This document shows, piece after piece, positions 25,635 through 36,352 of a stretch of DNA of 64,000 bases. Made by a program: the position numbers and the translations under genes. Origin of the DNA: Paragordius varius (lineage: Eukaryota > Nematomorpha); the NCBI GenBank assembly GCA_964247055.1, contig OZ176050.1, forward strand, positions 4,712,001-4,776,000. The letters are read 5' to 3'. The stretch's first letter is position 1, and the number at the start of each line of letters is the position of its first letter. The notes beneath the pieces are model-generated. The model was given only the letters and a program-made list of their open reading frames with translations, was not told the DNA's origin and ran no database searches.

Positions 25635-25804
25635 GTTTGTAGTTTTATATCACAGAGTAAGTTATAATTTGAATATCCTAAATAGTGTTCATCAAAGTAT
25701 TGAGCCATATTTGATATGCTTTCTTTAAATTTTAGGGCACTGAGCTTTAAATATTTTAAAAAAATGTAAAATTGTATCATCATCTCAAAATTTTTAACCG
25801 CCAT
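25635..25804 (-). CDS. Unidentified first exon
   Basis: A true ATG at 25802-25804 opens about 56 codons (MAVKNFEMMIQFYIFLKYLK ... LGYSNYNLLCDIKLQT) ending at a plausible donor gtaatg. I do not recognise the family. Further exons on minus are not convincing; one candidate at about 25373-25414 reads CCDHGNLKTHLDIE between an acceptor and a GT donor. It may be a small gene or a gene relic. Confidence 0.3.
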
Positions 25805-25965
25805 TTTTTTCTTTGCTTTTTTTAATCGTTAATATAACTAGCAAATAAATGTATAATATGGTTAAAAAAGTATTAACTTTATACCTGTTATGGTGCTAAC
25901 TTACCATATCGTTTCAAAAGAGATTAATAGCTCATTTGCATGAACATTTTTATGTATTATTATAT

Positions 25966-26041
25966 TAGCCTCGCAACCAACGTATTATATTATTGAATAA
26001 CCTCGCAACCAACGTTTTTAGTGTTATTATATTATTGAATA
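25966..26041 (+). repeat. Short tandem duplication
   Basis: Two successive copies of a block CCTCGCAACCAACG...TATTATATTATTGAATA; the second carries about ten extra bases. Confidence 0.7.
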
Positions 26042-26227
26042 AACTGTGGAGTTGCATCCTGATAAATTGAAAACATTTATACTTCATTAAGTTACATATA
26101 TATAGATATATTATTTTTGATATAGTCAACTAACGTGTATTTTTGATATACAATAAATATATCCTTTTACGCGTGGTCCCCTGTTTACAATATCCTAATA
26201 TTTATTGATTTTTAGATCAGCTCTTTA

Positions 26228-26392
26228 ATCATTTTTGGAGGTGACCCATAGATTGTAAAAGTTATAGAACTGTAAAAAATTTTTATCCAATACAGAAGAA
26301 CAATTTTTAATAAAATAATATTTAAACCTAACAACTTTCAAAACAGTAGTTTAATTACAAAATAAAGCTATGGGATATAATACTTTTCTAGT
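26228..26392. mobile_element. 0.5 kb MITE, truncated copy
   Basis: The right edge (CAGTAGTTTAATTACAAAAT then AAGCTATGGGATATAATAC) matches the right ends of the copies at 3606, 50650 and 56395. The left edge near TTTTTGGAGGTGACCCATAG is a worn terminal repeat. Internal sequence is mostly missing. Confidence 0.45.
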
Positions 26393-26699
26393 TAATCGTA
26401 AACAAAAAAATGAAATGGTAAGGAAGTAAAATATTATAAAAACACTTCTATATCATGCTGCTGAAGATTTCTATCTCTTCAGAATTTTGATAAAGCATTC
26501 TTTGCTTTCAAATATGGGTAAAAAATAATGACAGATCAATTTATATTCAATTTCTATTGAATGACAAACAATACCTATAGCAACATCGAATTTATATAGG
26601 AAAAGTGTTTAAATATCAAATGGTTTTACAATTCTATCATGCTTTAAAATACCAGAAAATACAGTTCTACAATATTTTAGAAAAAATTAAAATTTAAAA

Positions 26700-28261
26700 T
26701 TAAATTAACTATTATGTATTATATAACATATATAAATATAGTTGTCACAGATTTTGGCATTTGTGCGTCTTTTGTTTTTGCGTTTTAAACTATTTTAAGT
26801 TAATCTTGATCAAAAATAAGTTCGTCAAATATGCGCTATTGATAGCAATCAGAATAAATATAGAAAACTTATTTTAAATAACTTGTATACCAGTTGTTAT
26901 ATCAGAGTAGACACAGATAAAACAATACCTGACGAAGATATATATTTTGATTTACAGATGTATCAGGATTTTCGGTACTTTTGGTTTGGGCCTTATCAAT
27001 ATTGTAAAGTTATTTTTTATGGTAACTTCTTCATCAAAAAATGACAAAATTTGCATACATACTAAAAACTCTATATATAAGTGATTTTTTAAAAAATCTT
27101 ATATTTAACTAAAATTTAAAAACACACAAGTCGGTTAATTAAGAGGTGACAGAATATTCAGCATTATCAAATTATATAGAAAAGGTAATTTTATAATATC
27201 TCAAAGTGTTTTTATGTTATCATGTTTCAAAATACCTTGTAACTGGCTTCACTAAAATTTGACTATAATTTTTTTAGCAAAATTGACACTTTTCGGAAAA
27301 ATTTTTTGACGTTAAAATAGAATATATTTTCATTGTTCAATATGGGGCTTTGTGCGTTTAGTTTAGAAAATTTGCTTGTTATAAACATTTAAAATCGAAA
27401 TAAAATAAATATTTATAAAAATATTGTTATGCTATTTATATATAGTTTATCATATAGTTTAGTGATATGTTTTAGGATGGAGCATTTAGCTTTCGCCAAA
27501 AAAATTTTATATAGCAGAATGTGCGATTGCCATTTTTGATATAAACAGTTACCAGAAAAGTGGGATTAATTTTTTGAATAACTTGTGAAAAATAAATCCA
27601 AAAACACCACGAGAACCGTTCAATTAAAATATATATCTATCACAGTGTCCAAAAATTATATTTTAAAATGTATCAGGATTATCATAGTGCTTTTGATTTA
27701 GTACAAGCGGCTTGTAATACAAATTTTAAACATATATGTATTTTTGCTATGAAAAATACAAAAGCATGATGGAAACGTTTGCGTTTTTTTTAACGAACTA
27801 CCCCATAGGAGCGAAACAATTTGGGAATTTCGGGAAATCAACTAAAATAATATATGAAAAAATATTGATTTATTTTTAATGGTGGTTTGTGATTTCTTTT
27901 AGTGATATTTTTTGGAATGAAGCATTTAGCTCTCACCAAAAATTATTAGAAAAAGTATGGGCAAATTTTACCGGAGCACTTACCACAAAAGTCTAAATAA
28001 CTTTTTTATATGACTCATAAGGCCCAAAAACAAAAGCATTATGATAACACTGATATATTTTGCTATATATATTTCAGGATATTTTTAATACCCTCGATTT
28101 TGTGCAGATGTTATATCAAAGTTTTTATGTTTTTTACAATTAAATTATCCAATGATACTGAGATTCAAGTATAGACATTGATTTCAAAATTATAATACTT
28201 TTTTATAATACTACATTTTTATACCGATTTTATGGTCGGCGTCACATGTCCTCAAGGTACG
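26700..28261. repeat. Unclassified dispersed repeat region
   Basis: Holds motifs that recur elsewhere in the window: TGTATCAGGATTATCATAG (27667, again near 50807), GGA..GAAGCATTTAGCTCT (27473, 27916), and GAGCACTTACCACAAAAGTC (27981, inverted near 51097). No gene is visible. It looks like a decayed mid-copy repeat shared with 49.6-52.0 kb. Confidence 0.45.
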
Positions 28262-31200
28262 ATGCTAAAATTTAAATCCAAAATTTTAAATTTTTTGAAT
28301 ATAACATATACAAAAGAAAATGTGAAGCATAATGGATATAATAAGAATAATGTGGATGATGTGTAAAATATTTTATATTTTTATAGTGAACACAATTTTT
28401 TTCATAAATATATTTCCCAATATCTTGGTGGACCACAAGACGCTGGCAATGTTTTATTACTCTTGTTTCTTTACATCCTTCAAGGTGTACCGCTGGGATT
28501 AGCCGGAGCTGTTCCTTTAATATTGCAACAATATGCCCATGTAACTTACAAAGAACAAGCCTTCTTTAGTTTTGTTTTTTGGCCCTTTAGTTGCAAACTT
28601 TTATGGGCCCCTATAGTAGATGCCATATATTGGCGTAAAATGGGTTGGCGAAAATCCTGGCTCATTCCTACTCAATATTTGATTGGGTTAGTTATGTTGG
28701 CATTGTCATTAAATGTGGATTCTCTCATATCCCAGGCACGTAATTCAACATACAGTATGTTTTTGTTAACTTGTGCATTCTTTCTTCTTAATACACTGGC
28801 TGCAACACAGGATATTGCGGTTGATGGATGGGCTCTAACTATGCTATCCAGGTATTATAATGCAAAAAATATATTTTTGGAATATTATAACATTTGAGCG
28901 AAATTTTATAATTTAACGCTTAATAACATTTTTGGCAATAATAGGTAATATTATTAAATTGATTTGCTTATATTTTTTTGGTTATAAAAGTTAGCCCTGC
29001 TATATAAATAAAAATATTAAAAAAAGGATTAATTAAAAACTAAATTTATTTTTTTAATTATTGTTTTTACCATTATAAACTCATTTGGTAATTTTATTCA
29101 TATTTTTCAACTTGTATAATCTTAATAGAAAAAATGTTGAGTTAGCATCTACCTGTAACTCAATTGGTCAAACTGCTGGATATTTTTTAGGCAACATAGT
29201 TTTTTTGGCATTTGAATCTGCGGATTTTTGTAACAAATACATTCGTACGGTGCCATCGCCAAAAGGCCTAATGACTTTTCCTGGTATTTTTTGATTATTT
29301 TAGTGCGTATTCAAAAAAAGATATCTTTAAATAATTTAAAAATTAAAATGGGGCATTTTTTTGCAATACTAAATAAAGAAGCTTTGGTGAAAATTGATTA
29401 TATCTTAATATCAAATATTTTTACTGGTTAAAAATTTCCCTGTGGTAAATTTCCTGACACGTCCCGCATTAAACGCAGCGGTCCTTTCAGTTCCATATAG
29501 GAACTATAGTCACTCCAAAAGGATAAAGCAGTTGTGTCCATGCTAAGGGATTGCTAGTTCCTAAAGCTTTTCCTTTCTTGAAAACCCCTATACGGTCTGG
29601 GCACCGTACTCCGAGTGTATTGGCCTGTGCACACTATCACTGGCCCCCATCCAACGGCGTGCGTTCCCACTCCCAACAGCTTGCCAACCTTATCAGAGAC
29701 TTGCTGTCAACCTGTGTCGCTTAGGTTGGACACCCGGTGCATCTTTGGATCGAGTAAGGGGTTACATTACCGATCGTTATGGAAGATTTGTACCGTTTTG
29801 TGGCAGTTCAACTCACACACCGCCGCGACTCTGAGATCCTCCATAAGGGTTTTCAAGAAAGAAAAGGCTCTAGGAACTAGCAATCCCTTAGCATGGACAC
29901 AACTGCTTTCTCCTTTTGCGGTGACTATGTTTCCTATATGGAACTGAAAGGACCGCTGCGTTTAAAGCGGGACGTGTCAGGAAATTTACCACAGGGGGTT
30001 ATCAAAAATAACGACAAAGAACCGTTTTATGATATATTAATCAATATATGATCTGATGTATCTCTTTGGAATTTTTCAAACAAATTTCTTAGAATGTCTC
30101 AATGGTATTAATATTTTTCAAAACCACTAAATTATAAAACCAAATGATATTGTTGAATAATATAAACTACGGTAATTTTTAAATCTGCCTTTTCCTTTAA
30201 TTTATAATATTTGAAAAAACTGTATAAAAAAACAACGTTACCATACTGCTACTTTTTATCTAGATTTTTTAAGGTTTTGGGGCATATTTTTCATGTTTTC
30301 AACTACGCTTGTTTGGCTGTTTAAACGTGAAAAACCTCATTATCCCATGCTTTCTACATCCACCAATTCGAACACTTTGACAAAAAATAAACGCATGTTT
30401 CTAGAAGATGCCAAAGATACCACGGATTACAAAAATTCTGCTTTAACCAACATTTATCAAACGTATTATACATTATGGGATATATTGAAATTACCGCATA
30501 TACGTTCCTACATATTAATTTGTCTAACTATGAAAGTAATTATTTTGTTTAAAATAAAACCTAGTTTTTTATTTGCAGCAAATGGTGTGTAGAAACACTA
30601 ATATATATATATAGCTTAAAACTTAATTTCCGATTAAAAATAATTAGATGATTAAAAGACATTTATTTTATAGATAAATTTTTTTGTGAGAATTCTGGTT
30701 ATAGCAACTGTGCCTTAATTTTAATATCGGACATTTTTTGACATGTGTCCAATTATTTTGCCTTTCTAATATTTAATAAATCAAAATTTATATACAATTT
30801 TCAAATATTAAATATACCATTTACAGTTCAAATTCACCCTTAACCAATTCAAATTCACCCTCGAACAATTCAAATTCACCCTTGAACAATTCAAATTCAC
30901 CTTTGAACAATTCAAATTCACCCTAAAAATAAATTATGTATTTTCGAACTAATATAACTCCTTATTAATATTAAATATATGTTTATGTTATTGTTTATTA
31001 TTTTTTCAGTATTATTTAAATTTAAAACTAAATTTTTATTTTTTTAAAAAATATATAAAAATATTGGTAATTTTCAATCTTAAAAAACATATATTTTATT
31101 TGAGGGTGAATTTGAATTGTTCAAGGGTGAATTTTAATTGTTCAAGGGTGAATTTGAATTGTAAATGGTATATTTACTTAGTTTTACAAGTTTTAAGATG

Positions 31201-34200
31201 CTCAAACATAAAAGTCGATTATGTCTCAAAATATCTTTGTATCCTTTTTTCAGATTGGTTTTGCAGCCGCGGATGGAGTGACCGGTTTCAAACTAATGGA
31301 CGCTGATGTTAGCAAGGAAAATTTGGCGTTTATAGCGGTTCCTCTTGTACCATTACAAATATTATTTCCGCTCATCATTAACCGGTATACGGATACGCAA
31401 AGACCCATAGATCTCATTCTAAGGGTTTATCCTTGGCGGTAATATATAATGCCATAGCTAATAATTGTTGACAAAATATGTTAATTTGCAAATCGAACTT
31501 TTGTTGAGAAACTTTTTTAGTGGTCATTGTACAGTATAAAAAGGGAGTTTACTCTATATTATAATACATAGTTTGATTTTTTCAGTGGGTATATATGCTA
31601 TAAAGTTCCATATACTGCTGATAGATGCTCTATGTTCTATAGTACAGTAAATAAATTATAGAATTCGTTTTTAAAATCAAATTAATATGGTTATTAATGC
31701 TCCTTTTGGCTTTTTAGATTATTGATTGGTGGCTTGTTTGCAATTTTGGTTTGGTGGACTACAACATTTCCTTACACAAACGTTGCAGGACAAGCGGGAC
31801 TTGTTAAATATTTCCCCTCATATTATTATGGCATTTTGTTCCTTTCCTATGCCATACATCAGGTATAATTTTTAATTCTCCAAAAATTTTACATTTTATT
31901 TTGAGGGTTTAATATAATATTTATCGAACTAAGAATAATGTATAATACTTTTTCAATGATTAATAGTATATTTTGTTTATTTTGTAGCAGAGCCTTGTTT
32001 TCCCTTTAATAAAAAAATTAAACTTTTTAACACTTTAACTACAAAACTTCCTCTCCTATATGACTGTTTTTTTACCTTACTCGGTGTAAAGTTTTCTAAA
32101 TTCTAAACCTATTTCATTTATAATAAATTTTAAGCTACCAAATTCACCCCCCAAACGAAAATAACCTCTTTATAAATTATTTATCTAAATTTTTGTTAAG
32201 GCTTTTCACTAAAATCAAATGTATTTTTATTGCAGGTTGCATCGTATAGTATGTACGTGGCCATTATGGCGTTTCATGCAAAAATCAGTGACCCTGCGGT
32301 CGGTGGGACCTATATGACCCTTCTCAACACAATAACTAATTTGGGTGGTAATTGGCCCTCCACACTTGCATTAGGTTTTTATTTTTGAAAAATATAAAAA
32401 TAAAATTATCCTTTAGGTTAAAAACACTAAACTTTATTTAAATACTTATGATTTTTTATGAAAAAGGGCATAATTTTTGAGTCTAGTTTATAGTCTTATG
32501 TGATTGTTATTATTAAAGGAAAATTGATTGTGTCATCAAATCGATTGATTATTTCTTATTTCCCAATCCAATAAGATAGGTTTATATAAAAAGCAAAAAT
32601 GATAAAATATATAGATTTTTTACTTTTTTGGTTTTGTCCTTAAAACTTTAGTTTTACTATATTTGATAAAATTTAAGCGATACATCAGTTTAAAATTTAA
32701 CTTTTTACCAAAACATAAAATTTAAAGATTCATCATTGAAATATGTAATGTGAATCAAAAATGCTTGAACTATATTTATAAATAATTTTTACATAATTAT
32801 GAGGCTCAAATTTTAATAATTAATATTTATAATAATATGTTATTTAGGTATCGTTGAAAGTTTGAATATTAAACGGTGCCCGGGTATGCCGTATTTTAGC
32901 GCTCAATATTATAATTGTATGACATCTTTTAATCCAACAGCTGTAAATACCAGTGGACTAAACACATCTCATTCCTCATATAATTTGTCAAATCATTCAT
33001 CATTTTTGAGTCTAAATCTTTCTAGTTTACCCAGCAATGTAAACCAATCAATACATTCCCAAACATTGGTAAAATTATGAGATTAAATTTAGTTTAAATT
33101 ATGAAAAATTCTTTAAATTCTGCTATTAAGATTATGTTTTTGAACTCTAAAAAAAATTAACCGGTTTATCATTCGGGGTCCATCCAAAATTATAATTATT
33201 ATGATTAACATTCTTTCAATAGTTTTATTTGCATAATGAATGACAAAGTATTTAATTTTAACATTTTTTTAAGTTTGTGCAATTTTTAAATATATATTTC
33301 ATAACTGCATAAAAAACCTTTTTTAAATATTTGAATGTTTTTTATAAGCAGTTACATTCATGGGATCCAATTTGATTTATTATTATTTATATTTAAAAGG
33401 GTTGCATTTTACTATCTCTTAAATAATTTGATTTAAACATTTAGCTATATTTAATTATAAAAATTATGAATGAATTTTCGTAAAACTAATTTTTTAAATA
33501 AAATGAAATTAAAATTTTAAATATTTATACACAACGACATATAACACTGTGTGCAAAAAAGAGGGTCATTTTGATTTAGCGAAAAATTTTTTTTTCTTGA
33601 GATAGCTTATGACCAGCGTATTCATTTGCCGCAAAAATTTTTATTTGTTGACAACCTAGTTTTTGAAATATTGAGAGAAAATCGAAATCGGGCAAAAAGT
33701 AAAAATTAAGGATAATTAAGGATAATTCAAAAAATAATGATAAAATCTGAAATATTATCGTTTATTATAATTTTAGGAGATATTTTCAATATATAAATAG
33801 CCTAAAATCATATAGTTAGGGTTTCTATATTTTATGTCAAAAGATGGCGTTTTTCTTTTATCACACTTAAAATACAAAAAAAATTTAATTAAACTATATT
33901 AAAATATTGTTTTTTAATTATTTACTGCCTAAACTCACTATTAAAACTTTAACATTCATATTTTATTCAGTAAAATAAACTTTTAATTCAAAATAAAACC
34001 AAAAATATTGTTTTTTTATTTTTGCATTTTTTTGTCATCTGGTTTATGAGTATATAAAAAATTTATACTGTTTTATTCTGGATTCTTACATGATTAGGCA
34101 TTATTAAGTATATAGTTTATGCAAAATAGGATTTAAAAGTAGTGGAATATCAACCAACAATCCTTACAAATCCCTGTAACAAGTCTGTGTTATGATAAAT

Positions 34201-35342
34201 TTATATTTTTATTGGGATTTGTACGGATTGTTGGTTGATATTCCACTAATTTTCAATCCTATTTTGCATAAGTTATATACTTAATAATTCCCACTCATGT
34301 AAGAATATAAAATAAAACAGTATAAATTTTTTATACACTCATAAACCAGATGACAAAAAAATGCAAAAATAAAAAACAATTTTTTTGGTTTTATTTTGAT
34401 ATAGAAGTTTATTTTCCTGAATAAAATATGAACGTTAAGATTTTAATAGTGAGTTTAGGTAGTATATAATTAAAAAAAATTTTTGTAATATAGTTTCATT
34501 AAATTTTTTTTGTCTTTTAAGTGTGACAAAAGAAAAACGCCATCTTTTGACCTGAAATTTTATAGAAACCCTAACTATATGATTTTAGGCTATTTATATA
34601 TTGAAAATATCTCCTAAAATAAAAAAACGATAATATTTCAGATTTTATCATTATTTTTTGAATTATCCTTAATTATCCTTAATTTTAACTTTTTGCCCGA
34701 TTTCGATTTTCTCTCAATATTTCAAAAACTAGGTTGTCAACAAATAAAAATTTTTGCGGCAAATGAATACGCTGGTCATAAGCTATCTCAAGAAAAAAAA
34801 ATTTTCGTTAAAAATTTTTTTGCACACAGTGGAATTCATTAATAAATATGTTATTGGTTTTTTCTTTTTGTTTGTGTGTCAAGTTTTCTGGAGTAATATA
34901 ATAATCTTTCTTTTACAGAAACAGTCCAAACGTAAAAACTAACACAAATTACGTTTGTATTTTATTAAACTTGATTTTTTTAAAAAAATTTAACTCGTTG
35001 TTTTAAATTTTCAAGGTTGAAAAGAAAATTTAATTAATAACAATCAATTATATATTTTATATAAAATAATCTTTATAAGGTAAAATATACGTTGTTTTTT
35101 AAAAAAATCTTCTTCTTTATTTTTGTGTGTATAATGTGAACTTTTACTGTACTTATAAAATTTATGTTTGTTTTTAGCTGAATGAACCTTGTCAAAATTG
35201 CACCACTCTTTTAGATGGATATTATGTTGAATCTATCCTATGTATATTGATTGGTTTTGCTTGGCTTAGATGGAAAGCTAAGGCTTATTGGAGATTACAG
35301 AATTTACCTTTGGTAGCATGGAGAGTATCTCGAAAAAAATAG
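28262..35342 (+). CDS. SLC33A1: Acetyl-CoA transporter (SLC33A1/AT-1)
   Basis: Multi-pass ER membrane transporter that brings acetyl-CoA into the ER/Golgi lumen for ganglioside and lysine acetylation. Exons: 28262-28362, 28387-28851, 29129-29283, 30264-30535, 31254-31438, 31718-31862, 32236-32374, 32848-33068, 35178-35342; phases agree; 615 aa (human 549). Family blocks: LLLLFLYILQGVPLGLAGAV, FFSFVFWPFSCKLLWAP, RKSWLIPTQY, ATQDIAVDGWALTMLSR, STCNSIGQTAGYFLGN, ESADFCNKYIR, VPLVPLQILFPLII, GGTYMTLLNTITNLGGNWPS and LLDGYYVESILCILIGFAW. The start gives a 44-residue cytosolic N-terminus. Intron 1 is only 24 nt. Other introns host a GC-rich foldback (intron 3), a 21-bp foldback (intron 4) and a 1.29 kb palindrome (intron 8). 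Exon 8 adds an Asn/Ser-rich lumenal loop. Confidence 0.95.
29438..29996. mobile_element. GC-rich foldback element, 559 bp
   Basis: Starts CCCTGTGGTAAATTTCCTGA and ends with its complement. The inverted arms are about 155 bp (29438-29592 and 29844-29996) with few mismatches. The middle 250 bp is far richer in GC than the host DNA. It sits in SLC33A1 intron 3. No recognised transposase and no clear target duplication. The superfamily is unknown to me. Confidence 0.75.
30812..31172 (-). mobile_element. 21-bp foldback element, copy C
   Basis: The left arm has about five AATTCAAATTCACCC-type units, the right arm three. Ends are TATACCATTTACAGTTC and the complement, AATTGTAAATGGTATA. Core orientation is opposite to copies A, B, D and E. 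It sits in SLC33A1 intron 4 and ends 81 nt before the acceptor at 31253. Confidence 0.85.
33546..34833. mobile_element. 1.29 kb near-perfect palindrome
   Basis: The left end CACTGTGTGCAAAAAA is matched by the inverted right end. The two arms, each about 630 bp, pair almost throughout, with a loop of roughly 40 nt around 34180-34216. Left arm landmarks AAGATGGCGTTTTTCTTTT, GTCATCTGGTTTATGAG and GGAATATCAACCAACAATCC all recur inverted. The 5' side has an extra block (about 19 nt) near its end. The CACTGTGTGC ends resemble Tc1/mariner-type termini. No coding frame. It sits in intron 8 of SLC33A1 and would be transcribed as a giant hairpin. Confidence 0.85.
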
Positions 35343-36352
35343 TTAAACTTCTAGTTCTTTCGACCACTTATTTTTATAAAGACAGTAAATTTAACCCAAA
35401 CATAAAAAGAAAAAACGTATTTTTCCTAAAAAACAATATTTTTTAATCGTTGGATTCCAAATGTGAACTTGAGTCTTACTATTTTGCAACTCAAAACAAT
35501 AAGCTTTTTTTAAAAAATATGGATTTTTATAGTATAGGTTTTTTTTATGTTTTTCTTTTTAAAATTTATATATATATCAATACTAAAATACTCTTGGCTC
35601 CTTTAGCCCTGATTAATTTGGAACAAATTATTTTTATTACTAATATTCATGTATAATATTGTGATTTTTTACGGTTTTTTATGGCTCAACCATTTTTATA
35701 TAATATAATATCTATATGTGTAGATGAAAAATTCATCAAATTAAATTGACCAAATTTTTTATTTAATGTTAGAAAATAAATTGTATAAATATGTACCAAA
35801 ATTAATAAATGTACGAAATATCTTAATTATTTGCCATTATAATTTACCCTATTTCTGAATCAACACTGTTATTAATAATATTATTATATTTAATTTATTA
35901 TATTGGTCAAAACATTTAAATCAAATAATAAATATATTTATGATGGAGGAAAAAGAGATGTAAATATAATATAAAACTTAACTAATAATATAAATAGAAT
36001 ATATGAATATAATTGATACACAATGCTATCAATCTGGCTGGCATTTTCAAAATCAATTAATCTTAAAATTGTACGAAAAGATTTATTTTTAAACACAAAC
36101 AGTATTACGAGTTTTAGTCTTTGTTTTTAACATCATTACACATGTCTTAAAAAATATATATTCAATCAATATTGTGTAATTTATAAAAAAAAGGTTGACA
36201 GGGTATAAATGAGATAACTTTAGCAAACTTTTAACTACTGATTATTCATTATAATGATATACGCTATATAGGAAAGAATTAACTAAGTTACTAACTGGAT
36301 TAAATATTGATGTATATGTAATGGGTGTATTAATTGTTTTCCTTTTCACACG
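35343..36352. other. SLC33A1-ALG12 convergent spacer
   Basis: 1 kb of AT-rich 3' flanks between two convergent stop codons. It has several AATAAA-like signals but no gene or element that I recognise. Confidence 0.6.

Noticed and set aside
29615-29947. 110-codon frame, MYWPVHTITGPHPTACVP...
   Set aside because: It lies inside the GC-rich foldback element and runs into its inverted arm; high GC content removes stops. I see no known domain.
30812-31172. The 21-bp foldback elements as complete introners that create introns
   Set aside because: In every intronic case the intron is longer than the element and its splice donor lies outside it, so the element did not make the whole intron.
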